64,000 nucleotides of DNA, taken from assembly GCA_963715965.1 (NCBI GenBank), contig CAVQSN010000003.1, forward strand, positions 1,240,001-1,304,000, given 5' to 3'. The stretch is from Acidiflorens sp963715965 (lineage in GTDB: Bacteria > Acidobacteriota > Terriglobia > Terriglobales > Acidobacteriaceae). Shown in pieces: positions 26,000 to 34,055 of this stretch (the first letter of the stretch is position 1; the number at the start of each line of letters is the position of its first letter). A program made the position numbers and the translations under genes. The notes below the pieces were generated by a model. That model had not been told where the DNA came from. It worked only from the letters and a program-made list of their open reading frames with translations, and searched no databases.

Positions 26000-28108
26000 A
26001 TGGCCGAAATACGTCCGAAACCACAGGTGGTGGGCGAAGCCACCGAGGCTCAAATCGCAGTTCACTGGCGCGAGGAAGAATACTACTATCCTCACGCCAA
26101 ATTTGTCGGCCAGGCGAATCTGACCGATCCCAGCATCATCGAACGCTTCAGCGAGAAGAATTTTCCTGAATGTTTCCGGGAGTACGCCGACCTGCTCGAT
26201 TGGGATCAGTACTGGCACACCACGCTCGACACCAGCGATCCCCCGTTCTGGAAATGGTTCGTGGGCGGCAAAATCAACGCCTCGTACAACTGCGTCGACC
26301 GTCATCTCGACAAGTACAAGAATAAGGCGGCGCTGATTTTTGTTCCCGAGCCCGAATCCGAAGCCTCGGTCTCGGTCACCTACCGCGAACTCTACGTCCG
26401 AGTGAATGAATTCGCCGCCCTGCTGCGCGATTACTGCGGCCTCAAGAGCGGAGATCGCGTCACCATCCACATGCCGATGGTTCCCGAACTGCCCATTACC
26501 ATGCTGGCCTGCGCCCGCCTGGGCGTGATCCACTCGGTGGTCTTTGGCGGTTTCAGCGGTGAAGCCTGCGGTATGCGAGCTGCCGATTCCGGCAGCCGTG
26601 TGCTCATCACGATGGATGGTTATTATCGCAACGGCAAGATGCTCGACCACAAGGCTTCCGCCGATATCGCACTTGATACCGCTAAGAAAGAAGGCCAGGT
26701 GGTGGACAAGGTTCTCGTCTGGCGCCGCCACCAGGGCCAGAATGCGTCCGCCTCGCCGTTCGTAAAGGGTCGCGATGTGTGGGTTGACGAAGTGCTACCG
26801 AATTACTCCGGCCAAATCGTCGCTCCCGTCCCCATGGACGCCGAAGCCCCGCTGTTCCTGATGTACACCAGCGGCAGCACCGGCAAGCCGAAAGGCTGCC
26901 AGCACCGCACCGGCGGTTATCTCTCGTACGTCGCGGGCACTTCAAAATACATCCAGGACATTCATCCTACCGACGTTTACTGGTGCATGGCCGATATCGG
27001 CTGGATCACCGGTCACTCCTATATCGTCTACGGTCCGCTCTCTCTTGCCGCCACCAGCGTGCTTTACGAAGGGGTTCCGACCTACCCCGACGCCGGCCGC
27101 GTTTGGAGAATCGCCGAGCGTCTCGACGTCAACATCTTCCACACTTCGCCCACCGCGATTCGCATGTTGCGCAAGTCCGGTCCCGACGAACCCGTCAAGT
27201 ACAACTACCATTTCAAACACATGACCACGGTCGGAGAACCCATCGAACCCGAGGTCTGGCGTTGGTATCACGACGTCGTCGGCAAAGGCGAAGCCGTCAT
27301 CGTCGATACCTGGTGGCAAACCGAAAATGGAGGCTTCCTCTGCAGCACCAAGCCTGCCATCGATCCCATGAAGCCCGGTAGCGCTGGCCCCGGCATGCCT
27401 GGAATCTATCCGACCATCATCGACGAGAACGGCCAGGAAGTCTCGGCGGGATCCAACAAGGCGGGCAACATCTGTATCAAGAATCCGTGGCCCGGAATCA
27501 TGCAAACGATTTGGGGCGATCGGGACCGCTTCGTGACGCAGTACTATAGAAAGTATTGTAAGAACAGCAGCAGTAAGGATTGGCATGATTGGCCGTACTT
27601 TGCCGCCGATGGAGCCGTGCTTGCCGCTGACGGCTACTTCCGCATCCTAGGACGCGTCGATGACGTCATCAACGTGGCCGGCCACCGCTTAGGCACCAAG
27701 GAAATCGAGTCGGCATGCCTGACCGTGTTCGAGGTCGCCGAAGCCGCCGTCGTTCCCGTGGTCGACGAGATCAAAGGCCGCGTGCCCGAGGTCTATATCG
27801 CCCTGAAGCCCGGTATCGAAGCCAGCCAGGAAATCATCGACAAGGTCAACAAGGTGATCGAAACCATGATCGGCAAGATTGCCCGTCCGCGACGCGTCCT
27901 CATCGTCCCGGATATGCCCAAAACCCGGTCGGGCAAACTCATGCGCCGTGTTCTAGCCGCACTCTCCAACAACATGAACACGGGCGACATCACGACCCTG
28001 GCAAATCCCGACGTGGTGGAGAAAGTTCGGGAGTTGGTGCAGGGCAAAGAAAAAGTGGCAGTGGCCGACGGTCCCGAAGACCTGAAAAAATTCGGAACCG
28101 AGGACTAA
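26000..28108 (+). CDS. acs: Acetyl-CoA synthetase (AMP-forming), paralogue 2
   Basis: The 702-residue product is longer than paralogue 1 and closer to canonical Acs. It has the ACAS_N segment FPECFREYADLLDWDQYWHTTL, MYTSGSTGKPKGCQH, TTVGEPIEPEVWRWYHDVVG, DTWWQTENGG, GRVDDVINVAGHRLGTKEIESA and the regulatory lysine in PKTRSGKLMRR. Residues 545-565 carry an unusual insert-like stretch (YYRKYCKNSSSKDWHDWPY). The C-terminal 50 residues are a charged extension. AAGGGG precedes ATG. It likely forms a unit with the OFA antiporter for acetate uptake and activation. An intrinsic terminator follows at 28133-28184. Confidence 0.92.
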   Translation: MAEIRPKPQVVGEATEAQIAVHWREEEYYYPHAKFVGQANLTDPSIIERFSEKNFPECFREYADLLDWDQYWHTTLDTSDPPFWKWFVGGKINASYNCVDRHLDKYKNKAALIFVPEPESEASVSVTYRELYVRVNEFAALLRDYCGLKSGDRVTIHMPMVPELPITMLACARLGVIHSVVFGGFSGEACGMRAADSGSRVLITMDGYYRNGKMLDHKASADIALDTAKKEGQVVDKVLVWRRHQGQNASASPFVKGRDVWVDEVLPNYSGQIVAPVPMDAEAPLFLMYTSGSTGKPKGCQHRTGGYLSYVAGTSKYIQDIHPTDVYWCMADIGWITGHSYIVYGPLSLAATSVLYEGVPTYPDAGRVWRIAERLDVNIFHTSPTAIRMLRKSGPDEPVKYNYHFKHMTTVGEPIEPEVWRWYHDVVGKGEAVIVDTWWQTENGGFLCSTKPAIDPMKPGSAGPGMPGIYPTIIDENGQEVSAGSNKAGNICIKNPWPGIMQTIWGDRDRFVTQYYRKYCKNSSSKDWHDWPYFAADGAVLAADGYFRILGRVDDVINVAGHRLGTKEIESACLTVFEVAEAAVVPVVDEIKGRVPEVYIALKPGIEASQEIIDKVNKVIETMIGKIARPRRVLIVPDMPKTRSGKLMRRVLAALSNNMNTGDITTLANPDVVEKVRELVQGKEKVAVADGPEDLKKFGTED

Positions 28109-28132
28109 CAAACTGTTCCAAATTTGGATCGT

Positions 28133-28184
28133 GGAGGGACGGCCGGGTCTGGCACAACGACTCAGCTGTCCCTCCAGCTTTTTT
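28133..28184 (+). terminator. Intrinsic terminator after acs paralogue 2
   Basis: The stem GGAGGGAC (28133-28140) pairs with GTCCCTCC (28168-28175), has a 27-base loop, and is followed by AGC and six T residues. It lies 25 bases after the acs stop, before the convergent GloVer gene. Confidence 0.8.
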
Positions 28185-28263
28185 AGGGATAACCGGGATT
28201 TGAGCTTGCTTCCGCTGTGTCGGACGGAGCCCACGTCAGGCCGCAACAGCTTCTTGATAAGGT

Positions 28264-29544
28264 CTACGGTGTGATCTCAAACACAATGCCGCAGCCTTGT
28301 TTCTTACAAGTTCTCCCGCCCGTCTTCCCACCGTAGTAAGTCGCTCCATAGAGGTTGCCGTGTTTATCCACGACCACTCCTCCTAGAGGTTCCGATCCGC
28401 CCGCTCCACCCGGGAAGTCGTAGAGCGTAGTTTTCGTCCAGCCGCCTTTTCCGTGCGACAGCTTGAATACGGTGCCAAACCCGTACTTGCCACCCGCTTC
28501 CGTCGTACCATACATATTGCCCGCCCTATCAAACGTTGGCGCACCATAACCCGGGCCCCATCCATCAACGGCGTTCTGAAACTGGTAGAGCGTGTTTGCC
28601 TGCCAGGTCCCTGCGATGCTGGTCAATTCGAAGACGGTGCCACAGCCCCGGCTGTTACAAACAGGAATTCCCGCGTCGCCCGCAAACCCGAAGAGGTGTC
28701 CACTCTTCGTGATCGCCAAATCGCCCGGCTGAGCCCCGCCGCAATCCCTGCCGCAGGCAACCTGGAATGAATAAATATTCGTAAACTGCCAACCCGACGG
28801 TTCCGGTGACAGCTCAAAAACGGAGCCCTCGTTCACCACCCCACTCGCTCCACCCGTGCCATAGACGTTGCCCCGGGAATCAAGCACGACGCCTGCATAA
28901 GGAGTTCCAACATTCGAGTACAAAAGCTTTTCCGCCCACTCGCCAGAGGGACTGGGAATCAACTCGAAAGCGACGCCCGAAGCCTCTTCTCCGGCATTCA
29001 CGGTCAGGCCATACAGGTTTCCGCTGCTATCGAACGCGATCTTTCCCTGCGGATACCAGCCGCCATCGTAAGCGCCAAAACTGAAGAGAACTTCTTCCTC
29101 CGCGGTGTCTGGCTGAATTCGGAAGGCGGTCCCGACGCCGTATTGTTGATAACCGCCGCCGGTCGTCGTGGTGCTGTAGAGGTATCCGTCCGGCCGCGGA
29201 ACCAGCGGCGCCCGAGGGTTGGCCCCGTCACTGCCTCCCTGAAAGCGATGCAGAACCGTCTCCGCCCACCCGTTGGGAGACGGCGTGAGCGAAAAGACCG
29301 TTCCACAACCGAAGTCGGTAGAGTTCACGCACAGCTTATTGCCGCCGACTTCCGTGGTGCCGTAGAGTGTGCCCGTCTTTTCATCGAGCAGGAGCGGTGC
29401 CCATGGCCACCCGCCATCGTCACCTCCTTGAAATGTGTACAGGATCTTCGTCGTAGTCGCCATGGCTGAGCCGGTCGCTAGCGCTATTACTAGGTTCAGG
29501 ATTGCGAAGAAGCGGGCAAACAGAAGGCAGGACCGACGCGGCAT
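28264..29544 (-). CDS. Secreted GloVer-repeat protein, copy 1
   Basis: The 426-residue product begins at an ATG at 29544 with GGAGG six bases upstream. It has a signal peptide (LLFARFFAILNLVIALATGSAMA). About eight tandem repeats of 40-60 residues follow. They are built around LYGTTEVGG, GCGTVFSLTPSPNGW and LYSFQ-like segments; the last repeat ends GCGIVFEITP. The repeat type is the choice-of-anchor GloVer repeat, probably forming a beta-propeller and common in Acidobacteriota secretomes. Its ligand is unknown. A relative lies at 38342-39505. Confidence 0.8.
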   Translation of the reverse strand: MPRRSCLLFARFFAILNLVIALATGSAMATTTKILYTFQGGDDGGWPWAPLLLDEKTGTLYGTTEVGGNKLCVNSTDFGCGTVFSLTPSPNGWAETVLHRFQGGSDGANPRAPLVPRPDGYLYSTTTTGGGYQQYGVGTAFRIQPDTAEEEVLFSFGAYDGGWYPQGKIAFDSSGNLYGLTVNAGEEASGVAFELIPSPSGEWAEKLLYSNVGTPYAGVVLDSRGNVYGTGGASGVVNEGSVFELSPEPSGWQFTNIYSFQVACGRDCGGAQPGDLAITKSGHLFGFAGDAGIPVCNSRGCGTVFELTSIAGTWQANTLYQFQNAVDGWGPGYGAPTFDRAGNMYGTTEAGGKYGFGTVFKLSHGKGGWTKTTLYDFPGGAGGSEPLGGVVVDKHGNLYGATYYGGKTGGRTCKKQGCGIVFEITP

Positions 29545-29647
29545 AACAACCTCCACTGCGGTGCGCCGAGCATAGCACGCAGCCTCCAAGCCATCAAGAT
29601 GTTGTCTCAATTCGCCGACATCCTCACGCTACGACCGTGCGCATCCG

Positions 29648-30373
29648 CTATTGCGGATACCAATCCAACAGCCGCACCTCGATCCCAGTTCCCTGCAGTT
29701 CCTTCTGAAACACACTGAGATCGGATCCCCGATAGTGATACGGAATCACAATCTTGGGATGGAATGCCTTGACGGCATCCGCCGCCTCCTGCGGAGGCAT
29801 CGTGTAGGGCAGGTTCATGCACACGAACGCCACATCAATGTTCTTCAGCTTCCGCATCTCCGGAACGCCTTCCGTGTCTCCGGAGAAATAAAATCGCATG
29901 CCGCCATAAGTAAGCACGTATCCATTGCCGCGTCCCTTGTCGTGGAAGAGTTTGCCCTGTCCCGGCCCGCGCAGCATGTTATACGCGGGAATCGCCTCGA
30001 TCGTCCAACCCTCCCACATCTTGCTTTCTCCGTTGGCAATTGGCTTGGCCGTCGTAACCGTCGCCACTACTGCAGGAGGCGCCATGATTTCCGTTCCCGT
30101 CTTGCTGATCTCGGCGATCGATGCTGGATCCATGTGGTCGGGATGAATGTCGGTGATCAAAACGAAGTCCGCCTTGGGCCCGGAGAGCTTCGCAGGCTTC
30201 GCCGGATCGAGGTAGATTACTTTTCCTCCCGCCTCGATCATCGTGCTGGCGTGATACAGCGGCGTGATCTTGACCGCCCCCGACGAGGTTTGGAATGTCT
30301 GCGGGGAGGCCGCGGCTTGCGCAAATAACGACATCGCAAAAAAAGTATAGATCAGCATCAGAATCGGCTTCAT
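29648..30373 (-). CDS. Exported metallo-beta-lactamase-fold hydrolase
   Basis: The 241-residue product has a signal peptide (ILMLIYTFFAMSLFAQAAA) and a UlaG/YhfI-like MBL domain. It has HASTMIEAGGKVIYLDP, the metal motif ITDIHPDHMD, FYFSGDTEGVPEM and a last histidine in IVIPYHYRGSDL. The first histidine of the HxHxDH motif is replaced by Asp (D-I-H-P-D-H), so one metal may be bound differently. The substrate is unknown; relatives act on lactones or phosphodiesters. It lies upstream of, and in the same orientation as, the GloVer gene, about 100 bases away. Confidence 0.8.
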   Translation of the reverse strand: MKPILMLIYTFFAMSLFAQAAASPQTFQTSSGAVKITPLYHASTMIEAGGKVIYLDPAKPAKLSGPKADFVLITDIHPDHMDPASIAEISKTGTEIMAPPAVVATVTTAKPIANGESKMWEGWTIEAIPAYNMLRGPGQGKLFHDKGRGNGYVLTYGGMRFYFSGDTEGVPEMRKLKNIDVAFVCMNLPYTMPPQEAADAVKAFHPKIVIPYHYRGSDLSVFQKELQGTGIEVRLLDWYPQ

Positions 30374-30476
30374 TGTTGCCTCACCTCAACTTGTCGATCG
30401 AATATGTCATCAAGACTGTACCGCGACTCCATAGACCTCGACAACATTCTGCATTGCCCTGGATTCGGCCGAAGTT

Positions 30477-30665
30477 CTACGGCAGCAGCCCTAAAACGCC
30501 AACTCCACTCGTTGTCCCGACGTAAACCTTTCCATTTGCGATTGTAGGCGCAATGTACTTGTTGCCGTTTCCGAAATGGTCGCGTCCGCCGGCAGCCTGG
30601 TTAGAGTTGTATAGCTCGACCGCGAGATTGTTGGCGTTATAAAAGTGCCAGTCGCGAGGAGTGCC
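30477..30665 (-). pseudogene. Fragment of a beta-propeller (PQQ-like repeat) protein, C-terminal remnant
   Basis: Read on the minus strand, this stretch encodes HFYNANNLAVELYNSNQA, then RDHFGNGNKYIAPTIANGKV and YVGTTSGVGVLGLLP before a stop at 30477-30479. This is the typical last blade of secreted acidobacterial PQQ-type propeller proteins, which have pattern ELYNSNQA, NGxKFxxPTVANGKVYVGT and YGLL. Upstream sequence loses the match near GTPRDWHFYN and no start or earlier blade exists before pyrR. It is therefore a decayed or truncated gene end. The rest of the 484-base spacer (30374-30857) shows only a small hairpin (GGATCG-ATG-CGATCC, 30796-30810). Confidence 0.65.
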
Positions 30666-30857
30666 CTTACGGGAGTGGGACCCGGCCCAGCGGAGACCAC
30701 ACTCCCCGCGGAATCGTCAACGAAGCGCGCCGCAATCCACTTCCGATCATGTATTCTTGAGGTTCGACCCAAAGCTCTCCTACATTCAAAAGCTGGGATC
30801 GATGCGATCCACAAGAGTTCTGGCATTCAAATTCATTCTTAACGAGGTACTCGTGGC

Positions 30858-31430
30858 ATGACCATGAAGAAGCATGCGGTTCGCAAAACAGCGCTCCGGC
30901 AAAAGGCACAGCTGATGTCGGGTTCGGAAATTGAACGCACGCTGGTGCGGCTGGCGCACGAAATTCTCGAGAAAAACGGCGGTGTCGAAGGCCTCGGACT
31001 CGTCGGCATTCGCCGTCGCGGTGTTCCCATCGCCGAGCGCCTGGGCAAAATGATTCATCAAGTGGAAAAAAAGAAGGTTCCCGTAGGTACGCTCGATATC
31101 ACATTCTATCGCGATGACCTTTCGACGCTCGGCCCCAAGCCGGTCGTGCAGGAAGCAGAAATTGGATTCTCCATCGAGGGTAAAAAAATTGTTCTCGTCG
31201 ACGATGTTCTTTATACCGGCCGCACTACGCGCGCCGCTCTCGACGCCCTTTTCTCGCATGGCCGCCCGAGCCTCGTGCAATTGCTGGTCCTGATCGATCG
31301 CGGCCATCGCGAATTGCCGGTCGAAGCCACTTTCATTGGGCGAACCGTGCAGACCACCGACAGTGAAGTAATCGAAGTCAAGCTCAGCGAGATCGACGAC
31401 GCGGAAAAAGTTCTGCTGATGGAAAGGTAG
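30858..31430 (+). CDS. pyrR: Bifunctional pyr operon regulator/uracil phosphoribosyltransferase PyrR
   Basis: The 190-residue product has the PRPP-binding motif IVLVDDVLYTGRTTRAALDAL, the N-terminal LVGIRRRGVPIAERLG and the PyrR-specific GTLDITFYRDDLSTLGPKPVV. C-terminal RGHRELPVEATFIGRTVQT completes the fold. PyrR binds pyr mRNA in response to UMP and can form UMP from uracil and PRPP. Here it stands alone, without pyrB, pyrC or other targets downstream; the next gene is convergent. The role may be uracil salvage, which fits the nucleoside hydrolases elsewhere in the window. No clear Shine-Dalgarno lies at the usual distance. Confidence 0.93.
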   Translation: MTMKKHAVRKTALRQKAQLMSGSEIERTLVRLAHEILEKNGGVEGLGLVGIRRRGVPIAERLGKMIHQVEKKKVPVGTLDITFYRDDLSTLGPKPVVQEAEIGFSIEGKKIVLVDDVLYTGRTTRAALDALFSHGRPSLVQLLVLIDRGHRELPVEATFIGRTVQTTDSEVIEVKLSEIDDAEKVLLMER

Positions 31431-31438
31431 CAGGATAC

Positions 31439-31474
31439 GGCTCTGGAAGTGTGATGACGGGGCTCTGCCCCGTC
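31439..31474. repeat. GACGGGGC palindromic element, copy 2
   Basis: GACGGGGC (31456-31463) pairs with GCCCCGTC (31467-31474) across a TCT loop. The upstream flank GGCTCTGGAAGTGTG differs by one base from that of copy 1 at 19029. Like copy 1 it lies between convergent genes, pyrR and ribokinase. Confidence 0.7.
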
Positions 31475-31497
31475 GAAGCCGGGTGCAGCCTAGTTAA

Positions 31498-32430
31498 TTA
31501 CCGACCTGCTGTTAGCCACTCCGAGTCAAATCGTGCCCGATCATAAAACGATTTCTGCGTGCCCACTCCCGTGGTCGAAAGCCCCGCGTAAAGATTCGCG
31601 CGCTTCACCGCTTCTCTCTCGGGCAATCCTTCACCCAAAAACGTTGCGAAACTGCCGATAAACGCATCGCCCGCCCCGGTCGAATCCACGCTCTTCACCG
31701 GAAACGCGGGCACATGCTCCATGCCGTCGCTCCCCGCCAGCAGCGAGCCATTTGCGCCGAGAGTGACAATCACGCGCCGAATGCCGCTGGCCAGCAGTTT
31801 GGCCGCGCACTTCTTGGCATCGTCAAGATTGCGCACCGGCATGCCGGAAATCGCCTCCGCCTCATGCTCGTTGGGGACAAAATAATCGAGATCCGCGACC
31901 GCCTTGAGGTCGATGGGCTGCGCCGGGGCCGGGTTCAAAATGCAGCGAATGCCGTTCCGCGTTGCGAATTGAATCGTGTAGTACACCGTTTCCAACGGAA
32001 TTTCAAACTGCAGAACGATGCAGTCCACGCTCTTCAGCACGTCGGCCGCGGCCTCCACGTCCGCGGGTTTCAATTGATCGTTGGCGCCCTTGACGACGAT
32101 AATCCGGTTCTGACCCGAAGGCTCGACGAAGATCGGCGCGACTCCACTGGAGACGCCCGCCACCTGCCGCACGTGCGTGGCATCGATTTCGAGTTTCTCA
32201 AAGTTTTTGATGGTTGACGGGCCGAACAAATCGTCCCCGACGCGCGCCACCATAAAAACCTCGGCACCGCAAAGGCGAGCGGCAACCGCCTGGTTTGCTC
32301 CCTTTCCGCCGAACCCCAGGTCAAACTTCTGCCCGAAGATGGTCTCCCCAGGCTTGGGAAACTGATCTGCGAACGTGGTGAGATCAACATTGGCGCTGCC
32401 GACAACCGCGATGCGAGGACGCTTGGGCAT
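31498..32430 (-). CDS. rbsK: Ribokinase (PfkB family)
   Basis: The 310-residue kinase phosphorylates ribose at O5. It has the family start VVGSANVDLTTFADQFPKPGET, the glycine-rich GFGGKGANQAVAARLCGAEV signature and FVPNEHEAEAISG. The C-terminal signature DSTGAGDAFIGSFATFLGEG carries the catalytic aspartate and anion hole. Length and motifs fit RbsK. No Rbs transporter is adjacent; ribose could come from the nucleoside hydrolases at 3.6-8.8 kb. The gene is convergent with pyrR and divergent from the MgtE-like gene. Confidence 0.93.
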   Translation of the reverse strand: MPKRPRIAVVGSANVDLTTFADQFPKPGETIFGQKFDLGFGGKGANQAVAARLCGAEVFMVARVGDDLFGPSTIKNFEKLEIDATHVRQVAGVSSGVAPIFVEPSGQNRIIVVKGANDQLKPADVEAAADVLKSVDCIVLQFEIPLETVYYTIQFATRNGIRCILNPAPAQPIDLKAVADLDYFVPNEHEAEAISGMPVRNLDDAKKCAAKLLASGIRRVIVTLGANGSLLAGSDGMEHVPAFPVKSVDSTGAGDAFIGSFATFLGEGLPEREAVKRANLYAGLSTTGVGTQKSFYDRARFDSEWLTAGR

Positions 32431-32633
32431 AGTTTTTCTCGTAACGGCCGGCCGCTGTAACGGAACGTCCGGCTTTCGTGAGGAAGGGCGAGTTTAGTCA
32501 TCCGACCGTCATGTGTCAATCGACCTGGCGACTCGCACGGCGGCCCGCCGTGCGATCAGGGTCGCGCTTTTTGTTCACTTTCTATCCGCATTCGTCTGGC
32601 ATCCACACACGCTCTCGGGTATTCTCTCGTGTG

Positions 32634-33875
32634 ATGGCCAACGTCTCGCTAAGCGAATTGTTGGGCTTGACCGTGTATGACACGTCCGGCACGGCATGCG
32701 GACGGGTGCGCGAGGTGGCCCTCGCGCCCCAGGAGGATCGATCTCGTGTCTCCCAGTTAATCGTCAAGACGCCAGCGGGAAGTCGCTTGCTGCCCTTGAC
32801 AGCGGTCTCTTCCATCAACAGCGGCATTCACGCTGCGACCGCTTCTGCGGAATGGACTCCAGCCGATGGCTCCGAAGGATTGCTGCTGCTCAGCCGCGAT
32901 CTGCTCGACCAGCAAGTCATTGACGTACATGGGCGCAAAGTTGTGCGCGTCAATGACGTGGATTTTCACCATGACAGCGCCCAAAATCGCTCCGTCCTCA
33001 GAGTTGGCGGAGTCGACGTGGGTCCGCGGGGCGCAGTTCGCCGCCTCTTAAAGGGAATTGTGCCGGCCGCCGCTCTTCGGGCTTTGCTCCTACGTGTCCC
33101 TCCCCGTCAGATTCCATGGGATTTCGTCGATCTTATCGAGACCGATCCCGCCCGGCGAGTCAAACTGAAGATCTCTCATGAGCGCCTCAGCCGCCTCCAC
33201 CCTGCCGATATTGCCGATATTGTCGAAGAACTTGCGCCGGATGAGCGCGAAGCCGTGTTCGAAACGCTCGACGAGGGCGTCGCCGCTGGCGCGCTCGAAG
33301 AACTCGAACCCAAAGTCCAGAAAGCAGTCCTCGAATCCCTCGACTCCGACCGCGCCGCCGACATTGTCGAGGAAATGGAGCCGGATGCTGCCGCCGACCT
33401 CCTTGGCGACCTTTCCGACGATAAGACCGAAGAAATCCTGGTCCAGATGCAGCCCGAAGAGCGCCAGGAGGTCACCGAACTCCTCGAGTTCAAGGAGAAC
33501 ACTGCCGCCGGACGCATGACCACCGAGTTTATCGCGTTGCCGGTGACGGCCACTGCCCATGACGCGATCGAGGCCATGCGCGTATTCGAAGGGCGCATGG
33601 AAAATATGAGCACCATCTACCTCACCGATTCGCATGGAACCCTGGCAGGCGCCGTGCCTCTGGTCAAAATTGTTCTAGCGCCCTCCACTACGCCACTGCT
33701 GGCTTTGGGCCAGGAGCCTCTGATTTCGTGCCACGAAGACGCGAAAGAAAAAGAATTCGCCGAGCTTTTCGATAAGTACAACCTGCTGACGCTTCCGATC
33801 GTCGATGAGCAGGGGCATCTCACCGGTGTAATCACGCCAGACGATGTGATCGCTATGTTGCGCTCGAAACTATAG
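32634..33875 (+). CDS. PRC-barrel/MgtE-N/CBS-pair protein, soluble Mg-sensor-like
   Basis: The 413-residue product (ATG 32634; GTG at 32631 is one codon earlier) has a PRC-barrel-like domain (about 1-80, LSELLGLTVYDTSGTACGRVREV). A linker with a second PRC-like half follows, then the superhelical MgtE N-domain (about 180-285, LHPADIADIVEELAPDEREAVFETLD, MEPDAAADLLGDLSDD) and two CBS domains (about 285-413, ending GHLTGVITPDDVIAMLRSKL). It lacks the MgtE membrane channel entirely. In MgtE these soluble domains bind Mg and gate the pore. The next gene, 180 bases on and codirectional, encodes an NRAMP-like transporter, so this protein may act as its separate metal-sensing subunit. Confidence 0.85.
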   Translation: MANVSLSELLGLTVYDTSGTACGRVREVALAPQEDRSRVSQLIVKTPAGSRLLPLTAVSSINSGIHAATASAEWTPADGSEGLLLLSRDLLDQQVIDVHGRKVVRVNDVDFHHDSAQNRSVLRVGGVDVGPRGAVRRLLKGIVPAAALRALLLRVPPRQIPWDFVDLIETDPARRVKLKISHERLSRLHPADIADIVEELAPDEREAVFETLDEGVAAGALEELEPKVQKAVLESLDSDRAADIVEEMEPDAAADLLGDLSDDKTEEILVQMQPEERQEVTELLEFKENTAAGRMTTEFIALPVTATAHDAIEAMRVFEGRMENMSTIYLTDSHGTLAGAVPLVKIVLAPSTTPLLALGQEPLISCHEDAKEKEFAELFDKYNLLTLPIVDEQGHLTGVITPDDVIAMLRSKL

Positions 33876-34055
33876 GCGTTCTTGTTCACTCTAGTGACGA
33901 CCCTGCCTCGTCTCGCGCTCGCATATAAAAGAATGAACCGGCGTTTCCGCGAGAAAAGTTTCCCCGTTTTGCAGTTTCACCTATCCAGACCACGCATCCT
34001 ACATTTATTCTGATCGGTCTGTTTGCCATTTCATTCGTGCGTCTGGCCCGTAGGC

